Assembly: GCF_041199995.1 (NCBI RefSeq)
Contig: NZ_CP165646.1
Coordinates: 620,001-684,000, forward strand
Origin: Leptotrichia sp. HSP-342
Lineage (GTDB): Bacteria; Fusobacteriota; Fusobacteriia; Fusobacteriales; Leptotrichiaceae
Reading direction: 5' to 3'
Length of the DNA: 64,000 bases
Positions 1 to 6,168 of this stretch are shown here, in pieces. Positions within the stretch are counted from its first letter, which is position 1; every line of letters starts with the position of its first letter. Position numbers and translations under genes: made by a program. The notes under the pieces were generated by a model. The model saw only the letters and a list, made by a program, of their open reading frames with translations, ran no database searches and was not told the DNA's origin.

Positions 1-170
1 ATTGATTCGGCTTTCGTGGATAATTGTGCCAAAAAATTTCTCTCATATTCGACAGCTCCCTTTTTTGTCTTAAATCCCCTTTTCTTTTTCTTTCTGCTGA
101 AACCATTTATTTCCTTATACCTAAATTCACAATACCAAGTTCCTCTCTCGTCATCCTTGTATGCTGGCAT
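1..170 (-). CDS. int: phage tyrosine integrase, N-terminal fragment
   Basis: The fragment opens at an ATG at 170 behind GGGG and runs off the left edge, giving 56 residues. It begins MPAYKDDERGTWYCEFRYK and continues with a basic stretch and a GFKTKK motif. This is the usual arm-site DNA-binding (AP2-like) domain of phage and ICE integrases of low-GC bacteria. The catalytic tyrosine recombinase domain lies outside the window. It is the last gene of the leftward early operon, directly after a small excisionase-like gene, and marks the left end of the prophage. The family call rests on the arm domain alone. Confidence 0.85.
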   Translation of the reverse strand, partial: MPAYKDDERGTWYCEFRYKEINGFSRKKKKRGFKTKKGAVEYERNFLAQLSTKAES

Positions 171-179
171 ATAAATCCC

Positions 180-356
180 CTATTCTATATTGTATCTTTC
201 ATTAAAATATTTGGCATTTACAACTTTATCGTAATATAGAAATCCTTTTTCTTCCAATTCTTTGTTCAATTCTTTTATAATTTTCTTTGCACGCTTTTCA
301 GAAGCTTCTAACATTTCCATTACATCATTTTTGTTGTAAAAATATTTCTTTTTCAT
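180..356 (-). CDS. small HTH protein, excisionase-like
   Basis: This is a 58-residue basic protein (start MKKKYFYNKNDVMEMLEAS) whose ATG overlaps the stop of the upstream gene as ATGA. The pattern of a helical N-terminus, an AKKII helix, then a GFLYYDK strand resembles the small DNA-binding proteins (DUF3173/excisionase type) that sit immediately upstream of integrases in phages and ICEs. Its stop lies 9 bases before the integrase start. By position and fold I infer a recombination directionality factor. There is no direct evidence of excision activity. Confidence 0.6.
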   Translation of the reverse strand: MKKKYFYNKNDVMEMLEASEKRAKKIIKELNKELEEKGFLYYDKVVNAKYFNERYNIE

Positions 357-547
357 TGTCTCTCCATTTCTGCCATATTAATATAACTCGATATAACACA
401 ATCTTTTAAAACGTGTTTAGCAGTCTCTTCAAAAGTTGGACTGCTAAAACTTTCGTCTTCTATTTCTTCTCCGTTAATATAAATTTTTGCTATAAATCTT
501 ATTTCATTTTGAATTTTTATTTTGTGTATTTCGCCATATTTAATCAT
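353..547 (-). CDS. hypothetical small phage protein
   Basis: A 64-residue protein (start MIKYGEIHKIKIQNE) of the leftward early operon. It looks like a small beta-rich protein followed by a helix. It overlaps the downstream excisionase-like gene by four bases, which supports translational coupling. I do not recognise a family. Confidence 0.6.
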   Translation of the reverse strand: MIKYGEIHKIKIQNEIRFIAKIYINGEEIEDESFSSPTFEETAKHVLKDCVISSYINMAEMERQ

Positions 548-561
548 TTATCCATCCTTTT

Positions 562-786
562 CTAATCCTCAACTTCATCTTCTGTTTCGATAACTTGAAA
601 ACCTATTTCTATAGTATCCCATAACCAATCATCGAATTCTTTTTTTAACTTTTCTTCATCGTTTATTATTGCTTCTGCCTCTTTTTCTGTATAACCGTAA
701 TCATCGACTAAATCTATGACTTCAGCATTCGTAGAACGAAAATTTGCATTACTGTTTACAAAAAAATTTACTTTGTATCTGCTCAT
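562..786 (-). CDS. hypothetical acidic phage protein
   Basis: A 74-residue acidic protein (start MSRYKVNFFVNSN) with an EKEAEAIINDEEKL helix and a DEVED tail. The start overlaps the stop of the YopX-like gene as ATGA, so the two are probably co-translated. No family recognised. Confidence 0.6.
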   Translation of the reverse strand: MSRYKVNFFVNSNANFRSTNAEVIDLVDDYGYTEKEAEAIINDEEKLKKEFDDWLWDTIEIGFQVIETEDEVED

Positions 787-1184
787 CTGTTTTCCTCCAG
801 TAAGTTTTTGTTTTCATAAATATTTCCTGAAATTTTGCACTTATATTTTTCTAAAAATGTATCTAATGTACATATTATATTAGTTGTATCGCTTTTTGGA
901 TATTTGATTTCAAAACATCCGTTTTCAAAAAATACAACTATATTTTTATATTTATTACAAGAAATTAAGTCATTTTCATAAATTTCTTTGCCATTTGCAT
1001 CTTTAAGTCCTGAAAATTGCATTAATTCAATATCATCAAAAATCATTCTTCTTGACAGATACGCATTAATAAATTCGTTCTTTTCAAGATATTGTATGGA
1101 TTTATCTGTGAAATCTATTGTTTCAACATTCACCATTTTCTTTTCTTCTTTGAGCCAAGCTCTAAATTTTATTTCTCTAGTCAT
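783..1184 (-). CDS. YopX family phage protein
   Basis: The start MTREIKFRAWLKEEKKMV and the internal QFSGLKDANGKEIYENDL motif are characteristic of the YopX family (PF09643), common in phages of Firmicutes and relatives and of unknown function. I chose the ATG at 1184 rather than the more upstream in-frame starts because AGAGGG lies six bases before it. The gene overlaps its upstream neighbour by eight bases. 133 residues is within the usual family size. Confidence 0.8.
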   Translation of the reverse strand: MTREIKFRAWLKEEKKMVNVETIDFTDKSIQYLEKNEFINAYLSRRMIFDDIELMQFSGLKDANGKEIYENDLISCNKYKNIVVFFENGCFEIKYPKSDTTNIICTLDTFLEKYKCKISGNIYENKNLLEENR

Positions 1185-1395
1185 TATCATCCCTCTTTTC
1201 GTGCCATTCAAGACTACATTTTTTCATATATTCTGCATATTCTTGTGCTTCCCGTTTTGTTTCAAAATAGTTTCCAATATCGTACCTTTCTTTATCTATC
1301 TCTGCAAAATCTTCTTCATCGAACAGTATTTTGAGTTGAAAGTTGACATAGTAATATTCTTCTCCTTGTTCTGCCCTCCAACGTTTCTTTTCCAT
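1177..1395 (-). CDS. hypothetical phage protein
   Basis: A 72-residue protein (start MEKKRWRAEQGEEYYYVN) with a strong GGGAGG ribosome site. The segment IGNYFETKREAQEYAEYM is the kind of short helical repeat seen in many uncharacterised phage early proteins, and a similar GNYFKTKVEA motif occurs in the gene at 2902-3267 of the same operon. No function can be assigned. Confidence 0.65.
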   Translation of the reverse strand: MEKKRWRAEQGEEYYYVNFQLKILFDEEDFAEIDKERYDIGNYFETKREAQEYAEYMKKCSLEWHEKRDDND

Positions 1396-1396
1396 T

Positions 1397-1579
1397 TTAA
1401 TCCTCCCATTTTTCCAAATCTAAGTCAGGACCAAAAAATCTCATTCTTGAACCATCTTTAAGTTCAAGAAATATAATAGGCTCTAAAACAGTCCATCCAC
1501 CCATAATTATTTTTTTTGATTCTACACTAATACGTTCTAAATTTTCTTTTAAATATTTTTCTACATCTTCTCTTTCCAT
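1397..1579 (-). CDS. hypothetical phage protein
   Basis: A 60-residue protein starting MEREDVEKYLKENLERIS. The ATG at 1579 is preferred because AGGAGG sits six bases upstream; the longer in-frame start has none. It ends two bases before the next gene's start codon. Helical N-terminus followed by a beta-hairpin-like C-terminus. No family recognised. Confidence 0.6.
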   Translation of the reverse strand: MEREDVEKYLKENLERISVESKKIIMGGWTVLEPIIFLELKDGSRMRFFGPDLDLEKWED

Positions 1580-1589
1580 TTTAATCCTC

Positions 1590-1871
1590 CTATTCAAATT
1601 CAATCTTTATTTTTTTTATCTTTTCTTTAATCTCGTTCAATTCCTTTTCATCTTTCAGTAAAATAGCATTTACTGTTTCTAATATAAGAAAAACATCGTT
1701 TTCGTTTTCAAATGTTAATTCTTCAACATCATAGCTGTTTTCTTTCTTTTCTCCGAAATATATCTGTATATGATTCGGTTTCATGTTAGAATTTTTAAAC
1801 CTTGACTTTTTCTCTTTTTCTTTTCTCAATCTGAATATTTCGTCAAGTTTTTCCTTATCTTGTGTGTTCAT
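1590..1871 (-). CDS. hypothetical phage protein
   Basis: A 93-residue, highly charged protein (start MNTQDKEKLDEIFRLRKEK), helical at both ends, with AAAGGAG before the start. It follows the ERF gene immediately in the leftward operon. It could assist recombination by position only. No family recognised. Confidence 0.6.
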   Translation of the reverse strand: MNTQDKEKLDEIFRLRKEKEKKSRFKNSNMKPNHIQIYFGEKKENSYDVEELTFENENDVFLILETVNAILLKDEKELNEIKEKIKKIKIEFE

Positions 1872-1874
1872 GCT

Positions 1875-2507
1875 TTACGCTCCTTTCTCTAATTCTTTGC
1901 TTATGTTTTTATAGATAATTTTCAATTCTTTTAATTCTAAGTTATCTAAATCAAGCAAGTCTAAGTTGTTCAATACGCCTACTTGTTTATTTTCTTCTAT
2001 TTTTGAAATATTATCCACTATCCATTTTATACATTTCTCTTTTTTTTCTTGCTCTTCTTCAGGTGTCATTTTACTTTTTGTGGGCTTTGTTTGGTTTGTG
2101 TTATTATTTTGATTTCCTGTATTAGTTGTATCGCTGTCTTTCGTGTCATCAATGGCAAGCAATCCGTTTAAGGCGTATTTTCTTGCATATGATGAACTTG
2201 CACCTGTTATTTGACTGCCATCCATCCCCTTTTTTGTCAATTCTTCTCTTGCAAAAGAAGTTGTACTGTGTTTTTCTCCGCTTTCGGTGTCAATTAAAGT
2301 TGCAGTTGCTTTAATGTAAAATCTATCTCCAATTTGCACCAGTTCATCACTTAGTTGAATAATCATTTTTTCTCTCAAAAGTAATGGCTTCAACGCTTCT
2401 AAAATATCTTCACAATTTCTAAAGTTGTAATTTCCAAAATTATTTCTTTGTGATTTTGGAGCTTTTAATTCAACCTGTATCTTATTTATTTTTTCGTAAA
2501 TATTCAT
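1875..2507 (-). CDS. erf: ERF family single-strand annealing recombinase
   Basis: A 210-residue protein. The N-terminal two thirds carry the ERF superfamily signature: MNIYEKINKIQVELKAP, a GNYNFRNCEDILEALKPLL block, then a GSQITGASSSYARKYALNGL block ending in AIDDTKDSD. ERF proteins anneal complementary single strands during phage recombination and genome circularisation. The C-terminal third is a Gln/Asn/Thr-rich linker plus a charged helix, as is usual. The ATG at 2507 has GGGAG about ten bases upstream. It sits in the leftward operon controlled by the PL-like promoter at 4939-4967. Confidence 0.88.
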   Translation of the reverse strand: MNIYEKINKIQVELKAPKSQRNNFGNYNFRNCEDILEALKPLLLREKMIIQLSDELVQIGDRFYIKATATLIDTESGEKHSTTSFAREELTKKGMDGSQITGASSSYARKYALNGLLAIDDTKDSDTTNTGNQNNNTNQTKPTKSKMTPEEEQEKKEKCIKWIVDNISKIEENKQVGVLNNLDLLDLDNLELKELKIIYKNISKELEKGA

Positions 2508-2631
2508 TATTCTTTTTCTCCCATTTATCATTGTCTTGTTTTAATTCCTTGTTAAGTTCCTGCAAGTTCTTAACAGCATTCTTAAAAAAGTTAAGACTTG
2601 CATTTTGCTTTTTTATATAATCATCAAACAT
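2482..2631 (-). CDS. small coiled-coil protein overlapping erf
   Basis: A 49-residue helical, charged protein (start MFDDYIKKQNASLNFF) whose last 26 bases overlap the start of erf in another frame. AAAGGA lies ten bases before the ATG. The tight overlap fits the compact operon. No family recognised, and the gene is too short to be certain. Confidence 0.45.
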   Translation of the reverse strand: MFDDYIKKQNASLNFFKNAVKNLQELNKELKQDNDKWEKKNNEYLRKNK

Positions 2632-2637
2632 TTTAAA

Positions 2638-2838
2638 TCAATCCTTTCTTGGTTTTAAAACACTCTTAAAATCTGTAATTCTGCTTGGCACGTACCACAA
2701 CAGTAATGCCACCAAAAACGGAAATGCTACATTGCCGCCAAATATCCAATGTCCCTTAATTCTAATCGTTTCAATCTGCATTAGGGCAGTTGTTACAATT
2801 AGAATTATCCATTTTATTGCACTCTTTGTTGTTAGCAT
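2638..2838 (-). CDS. small membrane protein
   Basis: A 66-residue protein with two hydrophobic segments (around residues 8-24 and 34-50) and a basic C-terminus ending KPRKD. The ATG at 2838 is preferred because GGAGG lies just upstream. Its 5' part overlaps the 3' part of the 44-residue gene at 2771-2905 in a different frame. Function unknown. Confidence 0.5.
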   Translation of the reverse strand: MLTTKSAIKWIILIVTTALMQIETIRIKGHWIFGGNVAFPFLVALLLWYVPSRITDFKSVLKPRKD

Positions 2839-2905
2839 TTTCTTCCTCCAGTTCCTTAATTTCTTCTTGATCCATTTCAGCTTCAAGCTGTTCTCTTATT
2901 GTCAT
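2771..2905 (-). CDS. tiny Asn/Cys-rich protein
   Basis: A 44-residue product (start MTIREQLEAEMDQEEIKEL) with an acidic helix followed by an Asn/Cys-rich tail ending SNCNNCPNAD. Its ATG overlaps the upstream stop as ATGA and has an excellent GGAGGAAAG site. It shares 68 bases with the membrane protein gene in another frame. The three closely placed cysteines could bind a metal, but this is a guess. Confidence 0.5.
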   Translation of the reverse strand: MTIREQLEAEMDQEEIKELEEENANNKECNKMDNSNCNNCPNAD

Positions 2906-3267
2906 AATCTTTCCTCCTTGTTTTTTATTAAATCAGTTCCCAATCTTGATAACACAAAAAATGCTTCTACTTTAGTTTTAAAATAATTTCCTTCCTCTTT
3001 CCGCTCTTTATCTGATGTTCTGCCTTTATCCACAGTTGAAGAAATAACAAATCTGTTTTTGTGAAGATTAATAAACCAGTAAAGATTTTTGTAATCTTCC
3101 GAATAAATAAGAGTTCGCTCATCATCTAAAATAAGATGTATCATACCTAACATGCTGTGTAAATTTTGCATTTCAACATCTTTAATAGTTTTTCCTTGCC
3201 TCATTGATAAGTCGATTTCCTTGTGCAATATTTCTTTCATTTCTCTAATTTGTTCTTCTGTTTTCAT
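2902..3267 (-). CDS. hypothetical phage protein
   Basis: A 121-residue protein starting MKTEEQIREMKEILHKE, with a predicted helical N-terminus and a GNYFKTKVEAF motif near the C-terminus like that in the gene at 1177. It is the first gene of the leftward operon after the inserted forward gene at 3502-3909. No family recognised. Confidence 0.6.
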   Translation of the reverse strand: MKTEEQIREMKEILHKEIDLSMRQGKTIKDVEMQNLHSMLGMIHLILDDERTLIYSEDYKNLYWFINLHKNRFVISSTVDKGRTSDKERKEEGNYFKTKVEAFFVLSRLGTDLIKNKEERL

Positions 3268-3300
3268 AAATTCCTCCTAAAATAAATTTTTGTATTAACT

Positions 3301-3439
3301 TAATTGTGCTATCTATTTAAAAGTTAAAAAAATAATAAATAAAGAAAGGAGCTGGCAATGAAAATACCAGTTTTTTCTGCATATCTGAGTAATGTTTACC
3401 TTGTGCAAAATATGCAGAGGTTAATAGATAGCACGATTA
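3301..3439. repeat. nested inverted repeat upstream of the inserted forward gene
   Basis: The outer arms 3301-3320 and 3421-3439 are near-perfect reverse complements around GTGCTATCTATT. Inner 9-base arms TCTGCATAT (3376-3384) and ATATGCAGA (3410-3418) are perfect. The whole can fold into a long interrupted hairpin immediately before the promoter at 3442-3471. Its role is unknown; a terminator or attenuator for the leftward operon, or the end of an inserted element, are both possible. Confidence 0.6.
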
Positions 3440-3441
3440 AA

Positions 3442-3471
3442 TTAACACTTTGGGTTATTTTAAGTTATAAT
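3442..3471 (+). promoter_or_regulatory. promoter of the inserted forward gene
   Basis: TTAACA and TATAAT are separated by 18 bases and point toward the gene at 3502, the only forward gene inside the leftward early operon. Confidence 0.6.
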
Positions 3472-3501
3472 ATAGCGTGGGCTTATTATGAAAGGGGAAT
3501 A

Positions 3502-3909
3502 ATGAGTAAAAAAGATTTATTTAAACAATATCCGCCTTATTTTGAAGGTATTTATAACAAACAAGTAATAATTTCAATCAATTATAAAGACAGCTACAAC
3601 GGAAAGATTTTTTATTACAAGGTATTCGGTATTGCTTCCAATATAGAAGAAGCTGAAAACGATTTATTTAAAAAAGTTTCCTTGTTAGACACAATTATGT
3701 ATTTAAACGGAACTTTAAATAAAATTGATCGATTGAATCATTTTGAAAAGAAAGAAATATCAAATATTGATATAAAAATTCTTAATAATCCAGCAGACGA
3801 AATATTTGTTTTGTCTCTTGAAATTGAAAATTTAAGAGTGCTTTCTTCGTCTAAAGAACTACAAACAGCTTATAACGAATTATTTGCTAAAGCAGTAATG
3901 TATTTATAA
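3502..3909 (+). CDS. hypothetical protein, antisense moron in the early operon
   Basis: A 135-residue protein starting MSKKDLFKQYPPYFEGI. I chose the ATG at 3502 because it has a GAAAGGGG site and lies downstream of a good promoter; longer in-frame starts fall in the inverted repeat. Mixed alpha/beta, no signal peptide or membrane segment. It is transcribed against the surrounding leftward operon, as expected of a gene added later. A 13-base perfect inverted repeat (3476-3488 and 3917-3929, CGTGGGCTTATTA) brackets it. No family recognised. Confidence 0.65.
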   Translation: MSKKDLFKQYPPYFEGIYNKQVIISINYKDSYNGKIFYYKVFGIASNIEEAENDLFKKVSLLDTIMYLNGTLNKIDRLNHFEKKEISNIDIKILNNPADEIFVLSLEIENLRVLSSSKELQTAYNELFAKAVMYL

Positions 3910-3934
3910 AATTAGTTAATAAGCCCACGTCATG

Positions 3935-4102
3935 TTATTTAATTAATTTTTGTACTTCACCAATAAGTTCAAGTGATTGTTTTACACTTGAAATGTTGAA
4001 AATAGCTTTTTCCAAAGTTTCGATATATTCTTTTAATTCGTTAAAGCTCATATCTTCTAAGAGTTTGCTTTTTCGTTTTTCAACAATTTTTTGAAGATCC
4101 AT
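3935..4102 (-). CDS. small helical phage protein
   Basis: A 55-residue protein (start MDLQKIVEKRKSKLLEDM), predicted almost fully helical, with GGGAGG before the ATG. It is part of the leftward operon. No family recognised. Confidence 0.55.
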   Translation of the reverse strand: MDLQKIVEKRKSKLLEDMSFNELKEYIETLEKAIFNISSVKQSLELIGEVQKLIK

Positions 4103-4184
4103 AATTTTTCCTCCCGAAATTTATTTAAGATTATTAATATCTTATCCAAACCCACAATTGCTTATGAGCTTGGTAAAACATCAA

Positions 4185-4292
4185 TTACTTTTTGAATAAT
4201 CTCTTAATTCTGTTTTTCAACTTCTTAGCTTCCTTTTCTTTTAAAACCTTTTTGTTGTTTTCGTTTACAATTGCTAATGCTTCAAATTTCAT
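4185..4292 (-). CDS. tiny basic protein
   Basis: A 35-residue, strongly basic peptide (start MKFEALAIVNENNKK, end RIKRLFKK) with GGAGG before the ATG. The preceding reading frame overlaps it as ATGA. It might be a nucleic-acid-binding accessory peptide, but nothing shows this. Confidence 0.45.
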   Translation of the reverse strand: MKFEALAIVNENNKKVLKEKEAKKLKNRIKRLFKK

Positions 4293-4423
4293 TTTTCTAC
4301 CTCCATTTTGTAATTATTTTTCTTAGCCATATCCATTAAATCGGTATATGATATATAAATATTTTTTATTCCCAAAGCTTTTATAAGATACATTTTTATG
4401 GGATAAAAATGTTTTCTTTGCAT
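4289..4423 (-). CDS. possible small protein
   Basis: A 44-codon frame (start MQRKHFYPIKMYLIKALG) ending in an ATGA overlap with the next gene, which supports it. It has no good ribosome site of its own. The strong GGAGG upstream instead serves a 13-codon frame at 4396-4437, so translation may be coupled to that leader. Confidence 0.35.
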   Translation of the reverse strand: MQRKHFYPIKMYLIKALGIKNIYISYTDLMDMAKKNNYKMEVEK

Positions 4424-4446
4424 AAAGTGTATTTCATTATTCCTCC

Positions 4447-4851
4447 TTAATTTTCTTTATATAAAATAGCAGCCATTTTATCACACATCATATCGCACTC
4501 TTCATTAAATCCCTTTTCTTCTTCATCTGTGTAATCAGGATTTTTCTTTTCCCAATCTTCCCAAGCCTTTGCGTCTTCGATATAATCTAGTACAATGCTT
4601 TCGAATGATTTGAAATCAAAGTCTTTTTCTTCGTATCTGTCAATCAGATAGTTGTGAAAATCTTCTAGCGATATGTATTTTAATTGATTTTCATATTTTG
4701 CTTTAAATTCCTTGAATTCATTTTCAAGAAATTCACACGATTCTTTATATTCAGCTATCGCTTGGTCTTCTTCATCGCATAAACGGTCCCAAGCTAAGTC
4801 TCTTACTCTTTCTACCTGCTCTGCATATTTTAATCCTTCGCTAAAGCTCAT
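4447..4851 (-). CDS. hypothetical acidic protein, first gene of leftward operon
   Basis: A 134-residue, very acidic protein starting MSFSEGLKYAEQVER. The ATG at 4851 is preferred because AGGAG sits nine bases upstream, while the ATG at 4860 directly abuts it. It is almost all helical. As the first gene behind the repressed leftward promoter it would be made immediately after induction. No family recognised. Confidence 0.65.
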   Translation of the reverse strand: MSFSEGLKYAEQVERVRDLAWDRLCDEEDQAIAEYKESCEFLENEFKEFKAKYENQLKYISLEDFHNYLIDRYEEKDFDFKSFESIVLDYIEDAKAWEDWEKKNPDYTDEEEKGFNEECDMMCDKMAAILYKEN

Positions 4852-4879
4852 GTTTATCATCTCCTATTTATAACTTTTT

Positions 4880-4895
4880 GTAACGTTTTTGTTAC
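4880..4895. promoter_or_regulatory. operator O1 (GTAAC-N6-GTTAC)
   Basis: This is a perfect dyad GTAAC-GTTTTT-GTTAC in the 5' leader of the leftward transcript. It matches the sites at 4977 and 8008. Confidence 0.7.
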
Positions 4896-4938
4896 ATAAA
4901 TTCCTTTAAAAAAGCAGTCTTATCTTGACTACAAAATT

Positions 4939-4967
4939 ATTATAACACATTTGTAACAAAAATGCAA
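4939..4967 (-). promoter_or_regulatory. leftward early promoter with operator O2
   Basis: Reading leftward, TTGCAT and TATAAT are separated by 17 bases. The O2 site at 4953-4968 (GTAAC-AAAAAT-GCAAC, one half degenerate) covers the -35 box and part of the spacer, so a bound repressor would block it. It serves the operon from 4851 down to the integrase. Confidence 0.8.
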
Positions 4968-4976
4968 CACTTTTTT

Positions 4977-4992
4977 GTAACAAAATTGTTAC
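4977..4992. promoter_or_regulatory. operator O3 (GTAAC-N6-GTTAC)
   Basis: A perfect dyad GTAAC-AAAATT-GTTAC overlapping the -35 box of the repressor promoter, as expected for autoregulation. Confidence 0.75.
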
Positions 4993-5015
4993 TTTTTGAA
5001 AAAATGTGGTAAAAT
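4986..5015 (+). promoter_or_regulatory. repressor promoter
   Basis: TTGTTA and TAAAAT are separated by 18 bases, followed by GGAGG and the repressor start at 5043. It overlaps O3. Confidence 0.6.
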
Positions 5016-5042
5016 TAAAATAAGAAAGTAGGAGGAATACTT

Positions 5043-5468
5043 ATGAAGCTAGGCGAATTATTAAAAGAAAAGAGAGAGCAAAGAAATTTAACTTTGCGAC
5101 AAGTAGAGAATAAATTAAAAGGAAAAAATATTAATTATAGTCACACAAGTATAAAAAGATTAGAAAACGAAGAACACGAAAAAGTTCCAATAAAAGTTTT
5201 ATCAGCTTTAGCAGAAATATTTAATTTAGACAAAATTGAATTATTTAATTTGGCTGGAGCAGCTTTGGATAAAATAGATGATGATAGAGTTTTACAATTG
5301 AACAGAAGAGAAAAATTGCAAAGAGAGAAATTTTTAGAAGATAATGCTGTCTTTTTCTTCAATGATGAAAATGTTTCAGAAGAAGACAAAGACAAGTTAA
5401 TGCTTGCTTTGAATAACGCATATTTTAGATCAAAAGAAATAAAAAGGGATAAGAAAAACAACAAATAG
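5043..5468 (+). CDS. immR: phage repressor, ImmR/CI-like
   Basis: A 141-residue protein with an N-terminal XRE helix-turn-helix (residues 1-65: MKLGELLKEKREQRNLTLRQ, then SHTSIKRLEN and PIKVLSALAEIF) and a charged C-terminal helix. It has no LexA-type peptidase domain. It is followed 17 bases later by an ImmA-like metalloprotease, the arrangement known from ICEBs1 and many phages, where ImmA cleaves ImmR to induce the element. The GTAAC-N6-GTTAC dyads around its promoter are its likely binding sites. Confidence 0.85.
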   Translation: MKLGELLKEKREQRNLTLRQVENKLKGKNINYSHTSIKRLENEEHEKVPIKVLSALAEIFNLDKIELFNLAGAALDKIDDDRVLQLNRREKLQREKFLEDNAVFFFNDENVSEEDKDKLMLALNNAYFRSKEIKRDKKNNK

Positions 5469-5484
5469 CCATTATTGGAGGAAT

Positions 5485-5910
5485 ATGAAAAAGAATTTTG
5501 TATTAAGAGTAAAAAATTTAATAGAAAAATACAGAACAAAAAATCCTTTTAAAATTTGCGAAAGAGCAGGAATTGAAATAATATTTCAGGATTTAGGAGA
5601 AATAAAAGGCTTTCATGTCAGAAACGCTGGAGTCAGTTTAATAATAATTAATAGCAAACTTTCCGAATTAATGATGATTATAGTGTTGTTACATGAATTG
5701 GGACACGCTATATTGAAGCATCCGACTAAAGATATTTCTTTTATGAAAGATAATTTTTTTGGATTTTCTAACCAGCTAGAAAATGAGGCAAATTTATTTT
5801 TGGCAGAATTTTTATTTAATTACATTCCACTAGAGGATTATTTTGTTGGTAAGGAAGAAGAAAAAGCATTGATGAGACTGGCGGAGTTGAAAAGTAGATT
5901 TGGGAAATAA
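5485..5910 (+). CDS. immA: ImmA/IrrE-type metallopeptidase
   Basis: A 141-residue protein with the zinc-protease motif HELGH at residues 72-76 (VLLHELGHAILKHP) and a downstream ENEANLFLAEFL helix providing the third ligand. This is the ImmA/IrrE family (PF06114), which cleaves the partner repressor after DNA damage or another signal and so starts induction. It lies immediately downstream of the repressor gene and is presumably co-transcribed. The start at 5485 has GGAGGA. Confidence 0.88.
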   Translation: MKKNFVLRVKNLIEKYRTKNPFKICERAGIEIIFQDLGEIKGFHVRNAGVSLIIINSKLSELMMIIVLLHELGHAILKHPTKDISFMKDNFFGFSNQLENEANLFLAEFLFNYIPLEDYFVGKEEEKALMRLAELKSRFGK

Positions 5911-5959
5911 AAATGAAAGAAAACACTGAATATTTATTAAAACTAGTAAAAAAATGTAG

Positions 5960-5988
5960 TTGACAAAGAGAGACGTAAGTGTTATAAA
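5960..5988 (+). promoter_or_regulatory. strong promoter for a candidate small RNA
   Basis: TTGACA and TATAAA are separated by 17 bases, just after immA. No open reading frame longer than a few codons follows before the terminator at 6068-6101. Confidence 0.7.
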
Positions 5989-5994
5989 TAATAT

Positions 5995-6103
5995 GCGGAT
6001 CGTACTGTATCAATGATTTTTTTAAAAGTCGATATAGGCTAAAATTATAATATTTTAAATTAAATGTAGAGTTATTTCAATCACGAAACAACTCTTTTTT
6101 TAT
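5995..6103 (+). ncRNA. candidate ~110-nt small RNA in the switch region
   Basis: The segment runs from a near-consensus promoter (5960-5988) to an intrinsic terminator, with no coding potential. It begins near ATGCGGATCG and has an AT-rich middle. It lies between immA and the GIY-YIG nuclease gene. I cannot match it to a known RNA family; it could regulate early genes or the nuclease. Confidence 0.5.
6068..6101 (+). terminator. intrinsic terminator
   Basis: AGAGTT pairs with AACTCT, with further pairing of TTTC to GAAA inside, followed by seven T. It ends both the immA transcript and the candidate small RNA. Confidence 0.75.
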
Positions 6104-6125
6104 ACTTTTATTTTTCTTTGAAATA

Positions 6126-6134
6126 TGGTATAAT
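6126..6134 (+). promoter_or_regulatory. extended -10 promoter of the nuclease gene
   Basis: TGG-TATAAT forms an extended -10 box without a clear -35 box, 35 bases before the start of the GIY-YIG protein. Lysogenic expression is plausible because no operator overlaps it. Confidence 0.5.
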
Positions 6135-6168
6135 TTGATAAAATTATAAAATAGAAAGTGAGGGAATT

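Noticed and set aside
3358-3501. Longer N-terminus for the forward gene at 3502, starting at 3358
   Set aside because: It lies within the nested inverted repeat and upstream of and across the promoter at 3442-3471; the ATG at 3502 has its own ribosome site.
4396-4437. 13-codon frame with a strong ribosome site (MKYTLCKENIFIP)
   Set aside because: Too short to call as a gene; noted only as a possible leader for the 44-codon frame at 4289-4423.
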